From the NCBI GenBank assembly GCA_963812525.1, contig CAWEVL010000009.1, forward strand, positions 310,001-374,000: 64,000 bases of DNA, read 5' to 3'. The stretch is from Bog-756 sp963812525. GTDB lineage: Bacteria; Actinomycetota; Acidimicrobiia; Acidimicrobiales; RAAP-2. How positions within the stretch are numbered: the stretch's first letter is position 1; the number at the start of each line of letters is the position of its first letter. The position numbers and the translations under genes are program-made. A model generated the notes under the pieces. That model was not told where the DNA came from and did not search any database. It saw only the letters and a program-made list of their open reading frames with translations. Of this stretch, positions 1 through 13,161 are shown in pieces.

Positions 1-28
1 CCGTGGAAGCGGTCGAAGGACAAAGCGC

Positions 29-322
29 GTGAACCGAGAACAGAAGCGAGCCATGCAGCGCCAGGGGCAGGACCCTGATGGGGAGGCCGCGCCAAAACGG
101 ACCGCCCCGGCGCCTCGGCGTGCGCCCAAGCGGGAACCCTTCCGTCCGGGACAGTTCTTCCGCGAGGTACGCTCTGAGCTTCGACAGGTGGCCTGGCCCA
201 ACCGGTCCGAGGTGATCAACTACACCACGGTGACCCTGGTCACCCTCCTGTCGTTGATGGTCCTGATCTTCATTCTCAACTACGCCTTTGCCAAAGGCGT
301 CCTCTGGCTGTTCAAGACGTGA
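29..322 (+). CDS. secE: Preprotein translocase subunit SecE
   Basis: Small membrane subunit of the SecYEG protein-export channel, 97 aa. The first 45 residues are basic and hydrophilic. They are followed by the conserved SecE motif (EVRSELRQVAWPNRSEV, about residues 46-62) and one transmembrane helix (about 66-90), the usual layout of the short Gram-positive-type SecE. The GTG start is the first in frame after the left edge and gives a normal length. The stop overlaps the nusG start (GTGA), so the two genes are translationally coupled, the classic secE-nusG arrangement. The 28 bases upstream hold nothing I can identify. Confidence 0.93.
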   Translation: MNREQKRAMQRQGQDPDGEAAPKRTAPAPRRAPKREPFRPGQFFREVRSELRQVAWPNRSEVINYTTVTLVTLLSLMVLIFILNYAFAKGVLWLFKT

Positions 323-1110
323 TCGGTGTGACTGTGACCCAAGACGGAACCAACGCCCCCATCGGCGACGACGAACCACTCGACACCGTCGGGGAGACCG
401 GCGTGTCCGGGGCCGACCCGTCGTCGGTCGCGGAGGCGGCGGAGGACGTCGCCGAGACGGTTGAGGCCCCCGAGGCCGACCTCGAAGCCGAGGCCGATCT
501 CGACGCCGACGCCGACGCCGAGTACGACGAGGACGAGGACGAGCCCTTCGTCGTCAGCCCCTACGACCAACCGGGTCGCTGGTTCGTGGTCCACACCTAT
601 GCCGGGTACGAGAACAAGGTCAAGTCCAACCTGCACAGCCGGGCCGTCTCCATGAACATGGAGGACCGGATCTACGAGGTGGTCATCCCCATGGAGGATG
701 TCATCGAGTTCAAGAACGGCAAGAAGGTCGTCGTGCAGAAGAAGGTCTTCCCGGGCTACCTCCTGTGCCGGTGCGAGTTGGACGACGACAGCTGGTCGGT
801 GATCCGGAACACGCCGGGCGTGACCGGGTTCGTGGGGCCGGGCACCAAGCCCACTCCCTTGTCGCGCCGCGAGGTGGAGGGCATCCTCCAGGTCAAGGTG
901 GAGGGCGTCGAGGCTCCGTCCAAGCGCAGCCGGCCCCGCCTCGAGCATGAGGTGGGTGAGACGGTCCGGGTCAAGGAAGGCCCGTTTGCCGACTTCTCGG
1001 GCCAGATCGCCGAGATCAACGAGGACCAGCTCAAGCTCAAGGTGCTGGTCAACATTTTCGGTCGAGAGACCCCTGTGGAGCTCGAGTTCAGCCAGGTCGC
1101 GAAGCTGTAG
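319..1110 (+). CDS. nusG: Transcription termination/antitermination factor NusG
   Basis: RNA-polymerase-binding elongation factor, 263 aa. An acidic, low-complexity N-terminal extension of about 85 residues (rich in Asp, Glu and Ala) precedes the NGN domain, which begins at GRWFVVHTYAGYENKVK. The C-terminal KOW domain lies around residues 210-260 (GETVRVKEGPFADFSGQI). Actinobacterial NusG proteins often carry acidic N-terminal extensions, and this is a long example. The GTG start overlaps the secE stop. A second in-frame GTG lies 9 bases on and could be used instead. rplK follows after 33 bp with a GGAG ribosome-binding site. Confidence 0.95.
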   Translation: MIGVTVTQDGTNAPIGDDEPLDTVGETGVSGADPSSVAEAAEDVAETVEAPEADLEAEADLDADADAEYDEDEDEPFVVSPYDQPGRWFVVHTYAGYENKVKSNLHSRAVSMNMEDRIYEVVIPMEDVIEFKNGKKVVVQKKVFPGYLLCRCELDDDSWSVIRNTPGVTGFVGPGTKPTPLSRREVEGILQVKVEGVEAPSKRSRPRLEHEVGETVRVKEGPFADFSGQIAEINEDQLKLKVLVNIFGRETPVELEFSQVAKL

Positions 1111-1143
1111 GCCGGCGGACCCAGGTAAGGAGACGTAACCAAA

Positions 1144-1575
1144 ATGCCACCGAAGAAGCGCGTCCTCGCGGTCGTGAAGATCCAGCTCCCGGCCGGGGGC
1201 GCTACGCCCGCGCCCCCCGTGGGCACCGCCCTCGGGCCGCACGGGGTTCAGACGATGGACTTCTGCAAGCAGTACAACGCGGCCACCGAGAACCAGCGGG
1301 GATCCATCGTCCCGGTGGAGATCTCCATCTACGAGGACCGGACGTTCTCGTTCATCCTCAAGACGCCACCCACGCCGGCCTTGCTCCGCCAGGCTGCCGG
1401 CCTGGAGAAGGCGGCGTCCACCGCCGGCCGTGAGCAGGTCGGCACGGTGACCAGCGCCCAGGTGGCCGAGATCGCCGCCATCAAGCTCCCGGACCTGAAC
1501 ACCGCCGACCTCGAGGCCGCCAAGCGCCAGGTCGAGGGCACCGCACGGTCCATGGGAATCGCCGTCGCCGGCTGA
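1144..1575 (+). CDS. rplK: 50S ribosomal protein L11
   Basis: L11 of the GTPase-associated stalk base, 143 aa, full length. It has the N-terminal proline-rich signature (PAGGATPAPPVGTALGPHG) and the C-terminal rRNA-binding domain. The ATG start is preceded by GGAG. It lies between nusG and rplA, the standard order. In other bacteria L1, encoded just downstream, represses this pair by binding the rplK leader; I see no obvious L1 site in the 33-bp gap. Confidence 0.97.
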   Translation: MPPKKRVLAVVKIQLPAGGATPAPPVGTALGPHGVQTMDFCKQYNAATENQRGSIVPVEISIYEDRTFSFILKTPPTPALLRQAAGLEKAASTAGREQVGTVTSAQVAEIAAIKLPDLNTADLEAAKRQVEGTARSMGIAVAG

Positions 1576-1614
1576 GGCCGCCGACCGAGCACATCGAGAA
1601 AACGGAGAGTCATC

Positions 1615-2337
1615 ATGTCCAGGGGAAAGAAGTACACGGCGAGCGTGGCCCAGTTCGACCGCCAGCACCTCTACACGCCGTCCGAGGCGGTCGACCTGGT
1701 CAAGTCGTCGGCCAAGGCCTCGTTCGACGAGACGGTGGAGCTGGCCGTCCGTCTGGGAGTGGACCCCCGCAAGGCCGATCAGATCGTGCGTGGGACCCTC
1801 TCGTTGCCGGCCGGCACCGGCCGCACCGCCCGGGTGGCTGTGTTCGCCGCCGGTGAGAAGGCGGCCGAGGCCAGGGCGGCCGGCGCCGACGTGGTGGGCG
1901 CCGACGACCTCGTGGCCCGGGTGGCCAACGACGGGTTCCTCGAATTCGACGTGGCCATCGCCACCCCCGACCTGATGGGTCAGGTAGGAACGCTGGGTCG
2001 TGTGCTCGGCCCCCGGGGCCTGATGCCCAACCCCAAGACCGGCACGGTGACCGACGACGTGGAGCGGGCGGTCAGCGAGTTCAAAGGCGGTCGGGTGGAG
2101 TACCGCACGGACAAGGTGGGGAACATCCATATCCGGATCGGCAAGGCCTCCTTCGAGCGCCCCCAGCTGCTCGAGAATCTCCACGCCGTCATGGAGGAGA
2201 TCCACCGGGCCAAGCCGGCCTCCTCGAAGGGTCGGTACGTCAAGGCGGTGACCATCTCGTCCACCATGGGCCCGGGCATCCACATCGACCCGCTGTTGGC
2301 CCGCAAGAGCGACGAGGAGCTGGCGGCCAGCGCCTGA
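1615..2337 (+). CDS. rplA: 50S ribosomal protein L1
   Basis: L1 of the ribosomal L1 stalk and translational repressor of the L11-L1 operon in model bacteria, 240 aa, typical length. The signature around residues 120-145 (GTLGRVLGPRGLMPNPKTG) is intact. The ATG start follows GGAGAG. It is the last gene before a leader-bearing gap of about 230 bp that precedes rplJ. Confidence 0.97.
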   Translation: MSRGKKYTASVAQFDRQHLYTPSEAVDLVKSSAKASFDETVELAVRLGVDPRKADQIVRGTLSLPAGTGRTARVAVFAAGEKAAEARAAGADVVGADDLVARVANDGFLEFDVAIATPDLMGQVGTLGRVLGPRGLMPNPKTGTVTDDVERAVSEFKGGRVEYRTDKVGNIHIRIGKASFERPQLLENLHAVMEEIHRAKPASSKGRYVKAVTISSTMGPGIHIDPLLARKSDEELAASA

Positions 2338-2339
2338 GC

Positions 2340-2567
2340 AACCATCCGCCCCGGGGCGGGTGGTCCACCGGTGAGCGGTGGGCTACAGTTTCACCTTTCC
2401 AGATCTAGAGAACTGCCGTAGACCTCCGGTGTACCGGTCACCCGGTACCGAAGGGATCCCGTGTGGATCCGCCTGATGAGGCGTTCCGTGTCGAGCACCA
2501 GGCCCGACGCGCCACCACTCGATGGTGTCTACGGCCCGTCAGCGAGCTGATGCTCAGCGGAGGGACC
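2340..2567 (+). promoter_or_regulatory. rplA-rplJ gap: hairpins and probable L10 leader
   Basis: A 228-bp non-coding stretch. Just after rplA are two GC-rich inverted repeats (CCGCCCC/GGGGCGG at about 2347-2361 and a CCACCGGT-type arm pair at about 2364-2382) that could terminate the L11-L1 transcript. Further on, around 2413-2435, the run CTGCCGTAGACCTCCGGTG resembles the conserved core of the autoregulatory L10 (rplJL) leader RNA, and the GGATCC repeat at about 2455-2468 could form a small hairpin. L10(L12)4 binding to this leader is established in other bacteria; its presence here is inferred from resemblance and position. Confidence 0.5.
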
Positions 2568-3353
2568 ATGGACAATCCGAGGGCCGAGAAGGTCGCCGTC
2601 GTCAACGAGGTCAGGGACCGGCTCGAGGCGGCCGACGGGGCCGTGCTGACCGAGTATCGCGGCCTGAGCGTGGCCGAGCTGGCCGAGCTCCGCCGTGGGC
2701 TGGCGGCCGCCGGCGGGGACTACAAGATCTACAAGAACACGCTGGTCCGTCTGGCCGTCGCCGACGGGTCGCAGGCCTCGATCCGAGACTTCCTCACCGG
2801 CCCGACGGCCATCGCCTTCGTTCAGGGCGACGTGAGTGCGGTGGCCAAGGCCCTCCGGGACTTCGCCAGGGACAACCCCAAGCTGGTGATCAAGGGCGGC
2901 GTGGTGGGCTCCGGCGTCCTGTCGGCGTCGGAGATCAACGTGCTGGCCGACCTCCCGCCCGAGAGACATGCTCCTGGCCCAGTTCGCCGGCGCCCTGGCC
3001 GCGCCCCTCCGGCAGCTGGCCGGCCTGGTCGAGGCCCTGCCCCGCAACCTGGCCTATGGGATCTCGGCCCTGATCGAGCAGCGCCAGGCCAGCGGCGAGG
3101 TGCTCGAAGCACCTGAGGCCGGGGCACCCGCCGAGGCGCCCGAGGCGAAGGCCCCGACTCGGCCACCGAGGCCCCCGCCGAGACGCCCACCGCCGACGCC
3201 ACCGACTCGGCCACCGACGCCCCGGCCGAGGCCCCCGAACCGGCCGAAGCCGCCGACGCCCCCGCCGAGGCGCCCACCGCCGATGCCACCGGCTCGGTCA
3301 CCGACGCCCCGGCCGACGCCCCCGCACCGGCCGAAGCCACCGACGCTGAGTAG
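2568..3353 (+). CDS. rplJ: 50S ribosomal protein L10, frame-disrupted
   Basis: L10, the platform for L7/L12 dimers. The ATG at 2568 has a good site (GGAGGGACC). The N-terminal domain reads NPRAEKVAVVNEVRDRL and runs to about 2960. The frame then shifts by +1 near 2963 and continues with MLLAQFAGALAAPLRQLAG, the normal L10 C-terminal helix region. After about residue 175 there is an Ala/Glu/Pro/Thr/Asp-rich acidic tail. Near 3155 the frame shifts again (-1, as if one C were missing), after which the tail reads ATEAPAETPTADATDSATD and similar up to the TAG at 3351-3353. Without that second shift the tail would be an implausible proline/arginine run. The tail is far longer than in ordinary L10 (about 170 aa). 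Confidence 0.85.
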
Positions 3354-3465
3354 CCGATCGGCGAACGACCAGCTCGAGGCCACATTCGCCTGCGACCCCA
3401 GCTGCACGACCTACCAACCCACCCAAGATCCGAACCCGCAAGATCCGTAGACAAGGAGCAAGACA

Positions 3466-3864
3466 ATGGCAGGAACCCTGACCAAGGACCAGATTCTGGA
3501 CGGCATCTCCGAGCTGTCCGTCCTCGAGCTGAGCGAGTTGCTCAAGGAGTTCGAGGAGCGCTTCGGCGTGACGGCGGCGGCCCCGGTGGCCGTGGCCACC
3601 GCCGCCCCGGCCGCCGGCGGTGGCGCCGACGCCGGAGGTGGCGAGGAGGAGAAGTCCGAGTTCGACGTCATCCTCACCGCTGCCGGTGACAAGAAGATCC
3701 AGGTCATCAAGGAGGTGCGCTCGCTCACCAGCCTGGGCCTGAAGGAGGCCAAGGACCTGGTGGACGGGGCTCCCAAGCCCGTCCTCGAGAAGGCCAACAA
3801 GGAAGACGCGGACAAGGCGAAGGCGCAGCTCGAGGGGGCTGGCGCCACCGTCGAACTCAAGTAG
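3466..3864 (+). CDS. rplL: 50S ribosomal protein L7/L12
   Basis: Stalk protein that recruits translation GTPases, 132 aa. The N-terminal dimerisation helix (DQILDGISELSVLELSELL) is joined by an Ala/Gly-rich hinge (about residues 43-62) to the C-terminal factor-binding domain (EFDVILTAAGDKKIQVIKEV and later GLKEAKDLVDGAPK). The ATG start has AAGGAG upstream. It is followed directly by a hairpin. Confidence 0.97.
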   Translation: MAGTLTKDQILDGISELSVLELSELLKEFEERFGVTAAAPVAVATAAPAAGGGADAGGGEEEKSEFDVILTAAGDKKIQVIKEVRSLTSLGLKEAKDLVDGAPKPVLEKANKEDADKAKAQLEGAGATVELK

Positions 3865-3872
3865 CGCCCGGG

Positions 3873-3908
3873 GGAGTCCGGTCGTCGGATCGACGGCGGC
3901 CGGACTCC
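3873..3908 (+). terminator. Hairpin after rplL
   Basis: Perfect 9-bp inverted repeat GGAGTCCGG (3873-3881) / CCGGACTCC (3900-3908) with an 18-nt loop, starting 9 bp after the rplL stop. There is no long T run (GTCTGGTC follows). It can act as an intrinsic-like terminator or a partial attenuator between rplJL and rpoBC, the usual place to set the ratio of stalk proteins to polymerase. Confidence 0.6.
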
Positions 3909-4014
3909 GTCTGGTCGGAGTGGACACCCTGGACCAGGTCCTTCGCGGCCGGAGCGGGCCGTTCGAACCCCGGCCGGCGCCGTTCGCGGGACGGGCCGGA
4001 AATCCTCGGAATCC

Positions 4015-4043
4015 TTGACGGCGGGCGGTGGGTCTCCTACCCT
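4015..4043 (+). promoter_or_regulatory. Promoter for rpoB-rpoC
   Basis: TTGACG (4015-4020), a 17-bp spacer and TACCCT (4038-4043) match the primary sigma-factor pattern well (5 of 6 in the -35 box). It lies in the 470-bp rplL-rpoB gap downstream of the hairpin, so rpoBC can be transcribed independently of the L10 operon. Confidence 0.7.
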
Positions 4044-4334
4044 GTGCAGGCCTGGACCGGGGATTTCCGTCCATGGGCTTGTGATTCTGTGCGCGTCCGT
4101 ATAGGATTGCTGGTTGCCGTGCCTGCTCCTTCCGCCTTCTTCAATGTTCTGGCTGATTGACGCGCGCCCTGGCGCCCCCGACGACTGCTCAGGCGGTAGC
4201 CGTCGACCCCCTTCGTGCCTCCGAACCTTGCCCTGCAGTCCCAAGTAGCCCCAGCAGTCCGACCCCGCCTGACGTGACTCATCGCCGCACCCCGTCGTCG
4301 CCCCATTCACCCTGCAACTGGGAGGAGTAGGCCG
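4044..4334 (+). other. Long untranslated leader of rpoB
   Basis: About 285 nt separate the predicted start point (near 4050) from rpoB. I see no credible coding region. A weaker second -10-like TATAGG sits at 4100-4105 with TTGTGA 15 bp upstream. The segment is noticeably less GC-rich and richer in T than its surroundings. It ends with a strong ribosome-binding site, GGAGGAG (4321-4327), ahead of a TTG start. Confidence 0.45.
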
Positions 4335-7300
4335 TTGCCTACACGGTCCAACAGCCCGGAACGTTTTTCTTTCGCCAACATCGACGAGGCCCTGCCGTTG
4401 CCCGACCTCGTCGCCATTCAGCGTGACTCCTTCCAGTGGTTTCTGGACCGCGGTCTCGCCGAGACCTTCAACGACATCAGCCCCATCGAGGACTTCACCG
4501 GCCAGCTGAGCCTCGAGCTGGAGTTCGACCCGACCGACCCCGATCTGCGCCCGCCCCCGAAGTTCTCGGTGGAGGAGTGCAAGGAGAAGGACATGACCTA
4601 CGCCGCGCCGGTTTTCGTGCGCGCCCGGTTCATGAACGCCGGCACCGGCGAGATCAAAGAGCAGACGGTCTTCATGGGTGACTTCCCGGTGATGACCGAC
4701 AAGGGGACCTTCATCGTCAACGGCACCGAGCGGGTGGTCGTCTCCCAGCTGGTCCGTTCCCCCGGGGTCATCTTCCAGCCCGGGCGTGACGCCAAGACGG
4801 TGTTCACCGGCACCATCCACCCCTATCGGGGCGAGTGGATCGAGTTCGACGTCGAGGCCAAGCCGGGCAAGGACGTCACGGCCGGCTGTCGCGTGGCCCG
4901 CAAACGTCGCCTCTCCCTGTTCGTGCTGCTGCGCGCCCTGGGCTACGAGGACCAGGCCTTCCTGGAGCGCTTCGTCCGCCACTTCGACTTCCTCGAGGGG
5001 CAGTGGGAGAAGGAGCAGAACCTTGCGCCCACCCGCGAGGAAGCCCTCCTCGAGATCTACAAGCGGGCCCGCCCCGGCGAGCCCCTGTCGGTCGAGGCCG
5101 CCCGGCAGTACTTCGAGAACGCCTTCTTCAATCCCAAGCGCTACGACCTCACCCGGGTGGGCCGGTACAAGCTCAACCGGAAGCTCGGGCCGGAGATCGA
5201 GCGCATCTCGGACCTCTTGAAGATCGACCTCGAGCGGCCCACGCCGACCCAGGGCGTCCTGAGCCCCTCGGAGATCCTGGCCTCCTCCACCTACATGCTG
5301 CACCTGGCCAAGCACATGGCCGACGGCGAGTCCAACTACCGGATCGACGATCAGGACCACTTCGCCAACCGCCGGATCCGCTCGGTGGGGGAGCTGATCC
5401 AGAACCAGGTCAGGGTGGGCCTCTCCCGCATGGAGCGGGTGGTGCGCGAGCGCATGACCACCCAGGACGTCGAGGCCATCACCCCGCAGACCCTGATCAA
5501 CATCCGCCCGGTGGTGGCGGCGGTCAAGGAGTTCTTCGGGACCAGCCAGCTGAGCCAGTTCATGGACCAGAACAACCCGCTGTCCGGGCTGGCCCACAAG
5601 CGCCGCCTGTCGGCCCTCGGGCCGGGAGGGCTGTCCCGTGAGCGGGCCGGCTTCGAAGTCCGTGACGTGCACACCTCCCACTACGGCCGCATGTGTCCCA
5701 TCGAGACCCCTGAGGGCCCGAACATCGGGCTGATCGGCTCGCTGGCCACCTACGCCCGGGTCAACGAGTACGGCTTCATCGAGACCCCCTACCGCAAGGT
5801 GGTCAACGGCCAGGTGACCCGAGAGATCACCTACCTGGCGGCCGACGAGGAGGAGGAGCACGTCATCGCCCAGGCCTCGGCCGCCCTGGACGACAACGGC
5901 AAGTTCACCGAGGAGAAGGTCCTCGTCCGACGGGGCCCTCAGGGCACCGGCGTGCGGGTCGGCGCCACCACCACCTCCTACGGCACCACCTCCGAGATCG
6001 ACTTCGTGCCCCCGGCCGAGGTCGATCTCATGGACGTGTCTCCGAAGCAGATCGTGTCGGTCTCGACCGCGCTGATCCCCTTCGTCGAGCACGACGACGC
6101 CAACCGGGCCCTGATGGGCGCCAACATGCAGAAGCAGGCCGTGCCGCTGGTGGTGCCCGAGGCTCCCTACATCGGCACCGGCGTCGAGGCGCGTGCCGCC
6201 CGTGACGCCGGCGACGTGGTCATGGCCGAGGCCGACGGCGTGGTCCAGGACGTCTCCGGCGACCAGATCACCGTCGAGTACAAGGCCGGTGTCAAGGACC
6301 GCAACGGGACCGTGCTGGGCAAGAAGGTCTACCGCCTGGCCAAGTTCCGGCGCTCCAACCAGAACACCGCCATCAACCAGAAGGTCATCGTGGAGGAAGG
6401 CCAGAAGGTCTCCGCCGGCGACGTCCTGGCCGACGGCCCGGCCACCCACAACGGTGAGCTGGCCCTGGGCAAGAACCTGCTGGTGGCCTTCATGCCGTGG
6501 GAGGGCTACAACTACGAGGACGCCATCATCCTGTCCGAGCGCCTGGTCAAGGACGACGTCCTCACCTCGATCCACATCGAGGAGCACGAGGTCGACGCCC
6601 GCGACACCAAGCTCGGCGCCGAGGAGATCACCCGGGACATCCCCAACCTGTCCGAGGAGATCCTGGCCGACCTGGACGAGCGGGGCATCATCCGCATCGG
6701 CGCCGAGGTGGGCCCCGGCGACGTGCTGGTGGGGAAGGTCACCCCCAAGGGCGAAACCGAGCAGACTCCCGAGGAGCGCCTGCTGCGGGCCATCTTCGGT
6801 GAGAAGGCCCGCGAGGTCCGGGACACCTCCCTGAAGGTCCCCCACGGCGAACAGGGCACCGTCATCGACGTCCGGGTGTTCTCCCGCGACGACGCCCACG
6901 AGCTGCCGCCCGGCGTGGAGCAGCTGGTCCGGGTGTACGTGGCCCAGAAGCGCAAGATCTCCGAGGGCGACAAGCTGGCCGGCCGCCACGGCAACAAGGG
7001 CGTGATCTCGAAGATCCTCCCCATCGAGGACATGCCGTACCAGGCCGACGGCACCCCGGTCGACATCATCCTGAACCCGCTGGGCGTGCCCAGCCGGATG
7101 AACGTGGGCCAGGTCCTGGAGTCCCACCTGGGCTATGCCGCCCGCTGGGGATGGGAGGGCGCCGGCGATCTCGCCCGCACCCCGCTCCGCGGCACCGAGA
7201 CCAAGACCCGTCCCCGGACCGACCCCGCCGTCTGGGTGTCGACCCCGGTGTTCGACGGTGCCCACTGGGACGAGGAGGCCGACGCCGGCCGCCACCCGAC

Positions 7301-7909
7301 CATCCAGCAGATCTTCCGCAACCTCAACCCGGACGGCGTCGACGGTGCCGTGCAGGTGTCCGACGACGGCAAGAGCGAGCTGTGGAACGGTCGGACCGGC
7401 GAGAAGTACGACAACCCCATCTCGGTCGGCTACGTCTACATCCTGAAGCTTCACCACCTGGTGGACGACAAGATCCACGCCCGGTCCACCGGCCCGTACT
7501 CGATGATCACCCAGCAGCCGCTGGGTGGGAAGGCCCAGTTCGGTGGCCAGCGGTTCGGGGAGATGGAGGTGTGGGCCCTCGAGGCCTTCGGCGCCGCCTA
7601 TGCCCTGCAGGAGCTGCTGACCATCAAGTCCGACGACGTGCTCGGCCGGGTCAAGGTGTACGAGGCCATCGTCAAGGGCGAGAACATCCCGGAGCCCGGC
7701 ATCCCCGAGAGCTTCAAGGTGCTCATCAAGGAGATGCAGTCCCTCTGCCTCGACGTCGAGGTCCTGGCGCCGGGCGGAGAAGAGATCGAGATGCGAGAGC
7801 TCGACGAGGACGTGTTCCGCACGGCCGAGGAGCTGGGAATCGACATCAGCCGGCCCGAGCGTGGGTCCGACGAAGAAGATGCACGACGCGCTGCGGAAAG
7901 GGGATTCTG

Positions 7910-7910
<1 letters not shown>
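4335..7910 (+). CDS. rpoB: RNA polymerase subunit beta
   Basis: Catalytic core subunit, 1191 aa, uninterrupted. The rifampicin region (residues about 395-440) reads SQLSQFMDQNNPLSGLAHKR and continues with RRLSALGPGGLSRERAG. All positions usually mutated in resistance have the sensitive residue (Asp, His and Ser of FMDQNN, LAHKR and RRLS). Other conserved stretches include GRHGNKGVISKI and the C-terminal FGEMEVWALEAFGAAY. The TTG start is chosen for GGAGGAG 7 bp upstream and the start MPTRSNSPERFSFANI. The stop overlaps the rpoC start (TGATG). Confidence 0.98.
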
Positions 7911-11990
<4,080 letters not shown>

Positions 11991-12000
11991 TGCCATCGGG

Positions 12001-12033
12001 GGTGCCACGGTCCCGACCGTGGACCGTGGCACC
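12001..12033 (+). terminator. Strong hairpin after rpoC
   Basis: Perfect 12-bp inverted repeat GGTGCCACGGTC (12001-12012) / GACCGTGGCACC (12022-12033) with a 9-nt loop, followed by TCGACCTATACT. It lies 10 bp after the proposed rpoC stop and 48 bp before the rpsL promoter, the expected place for the rpoBC terminator. Confidence 0.75.
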
Positions 12034-12081
12034 TCGACCTATACTGGGACCCGACGGCGTCGGTTCTCGCCTGGGGCGCGC

Positions 12082-12110
12082 TTGCCCGGCAGGCACGGAT
12101 GCCGTAGCAT
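12082..12110 (+). promoter_or_regulatory. Promoter of the rpsL-rpsG-fusA(-tuf) operon
   Basis: TTGCCC (12082-12087), 17-bp spacer, TAGCAT (12105-12110). The predicted leader, about 12117-12246, contains two copies of an 18-bp imperfect repeat, CCTGAAGTAYCCCCGSAG, near 12163-12180 and 12208-12225. The leader ends in AGAGGTAA before the rpsL GTG. Confidence 0.65.
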
Positions 12111-12246
12111 TGATCCTCTCGCGGCTGCGCGCCGAACGGCTTGTCCTGCCCGCCCGCAGCCCACCTGAAGTACCCCCGGAGCCGTGCGTCAGCACGTCCG
12201 GGTCAGCCCTGAAGTATCCCCGCAGTCCACAACGTAGAGGTAACGC

Positions 12247-12618
12247 GTGCCCACGATTTCCCAGCTCGTCCGCAAAGGCCGGGCCACCAAGCCGACCAAG
12301 TCGAAGACCCCGGCCCTGCGGGGTGCCCCCCAGCGCCGGGGCGTGTGCACCCGCGTCTACACCCACACCCCGAAGAAGCCGAACTCGGCCCTCCGGAAGG
12401 TGGCCCGTGTGCGTCTGACCAGCGGGCTCGAGGTGACCGCGTACATCCCCGGCGAGGGCCACAACCTGCAGGAGCACTCCATCGTGCTGGTCCGCGGTGG
12501 CCGTGTGAAGGACCTCCCGGGTGTCCGTTACAAGGTGATCCGCGGCACGCTGGACGCATCGGGCGTCCGCGAGCGGAATCAGGCCCGTAGCCGCTACGGC
12601 GCCAAGAAGGAGTCCTGA
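12247..12618 (+). CDS. rpsL: 30S ribosomal protein S12
   Basis: Decoding-site protein, 123 aa, full length. It contains TPKKPNSALRKVARV, with the lysine whose mutation gives streptomycin resistance still present, and GHNLQEHSIVLVRGGRVKDLPGVRY. The GTG start follows AGAGGTAA. First gene of the str operon; rpsG begins 1 bp after the stop. Confidence 0.98.
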   Translation: MPTISQLVRKGRATKPTKSKTPALRGAPQRRGVCTRVYTHTPKKPNSALRKVARVRLTSGLEVTAYIPGEGHNLQEHSIVLVRGGRVKDLPGVRYKVIRGTLDASGVRERNQARSRYGAKKES

Positions 12619-12619
12619 C

Positions 12620-13090
12620 GTGCCCCGCAAAGGTCCTGCCGTCCGTCGTGAGCTGATGCCCGACCCCGTCTACCACTCGGTGCTGGTCACCCAGGTGGTC
12701 AACCGGGTCCTGAGCCGGGGCAAGCGCACGCTGGCCGAGCGCATCGTCTACGACGCCCTGGCCGACGTGGCCGAGAAGTCGGGCAACGATCCGGTGGCCG
12801 TCCTGAAGAAGGCCGTGGAGAACACCCGCCCCGAGCTGGAGGTTCGCAGCCGCCGGGTCGGTGGCGCCACCTACCAGGTCCCGGTCGAGGTCCGTCCCCG
12901 CCGGGCCACCACGCTGTCCATCCGGTGGCTGGTGGGCTACTCCCAGCAGCGGCGGGAGAAGACCATGGCCGAGCGGCTGTCCAACGAGATCCGGGACGCG
13001 GCCAACGGGATCGGCGCCGCCGCCAAGCGCCGCGAGGACCTGCACAAGATGGCCGAGTCCAACAAGGCCTTCGCCCACTACCGCTGGTAG
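12620..13090 (+). CDS. rpsG: 30S ribosomal protein S7
   Basis: Head-assembly protein of the 30S subunit, 156 aa, the standard length. The signature MPRKGPAVRRELMPDPVY opens the protein and RWLVGYSQQRREKTMAERL lies near residues 100-120. The GTG start uses GGAG inside the end of rpsL. A 71-bp gap separates it from fusA. Confidence 0.98.
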   Translation: MPRKGPAVRRELMPDPVYHSVLVTQVVNRVLSRGKRTLAERIVYDALADVAEKSGNDPVAVLKKAVENTRPELEVRSRRVGGATYQVPVEVRPRRATTLSIRWLVGYSQQRREKTMAERLSNEIRDAANGIGAAAKRREDLHKMAESNKAFAHYRW

Positions 13091-13161
13091 CGGCCCGGCC
13101 CGAGCGGCCGCCCCCCGCAACCCAAGCACGACCGACGAGAACATCCGAGAGCTGATCAACC

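Noticed and set aside
3151..3450. A Pro/Arg-rich C terminus for L10 running to 3450.
   Set aside because: It arises only by reading the wrong frame after 3155. The adjacent frame gives an acidic Ala/Glu/Asp tail with good GC3 and a stop at 3353.
4100..4105. Second rpoB promoter at TATAGG.
   Set aside because: The paired -35 (TTGTGA) is only 15 bp away and weak; kept only as a remark.
3411..7478. A 1355-codon open frame antisense to rpoB, and similar long antisense frames over rplK/rplA, rpoC, rpsE-secY and rpoA.
   Set aside because: They lie exactly opposite intact conserved genes, are His/Gly/Leu/Val-rich mirror translations of GC-rich codons, and have no ribosome-binding sites or known domains. 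Expected by-products of 70% GC.
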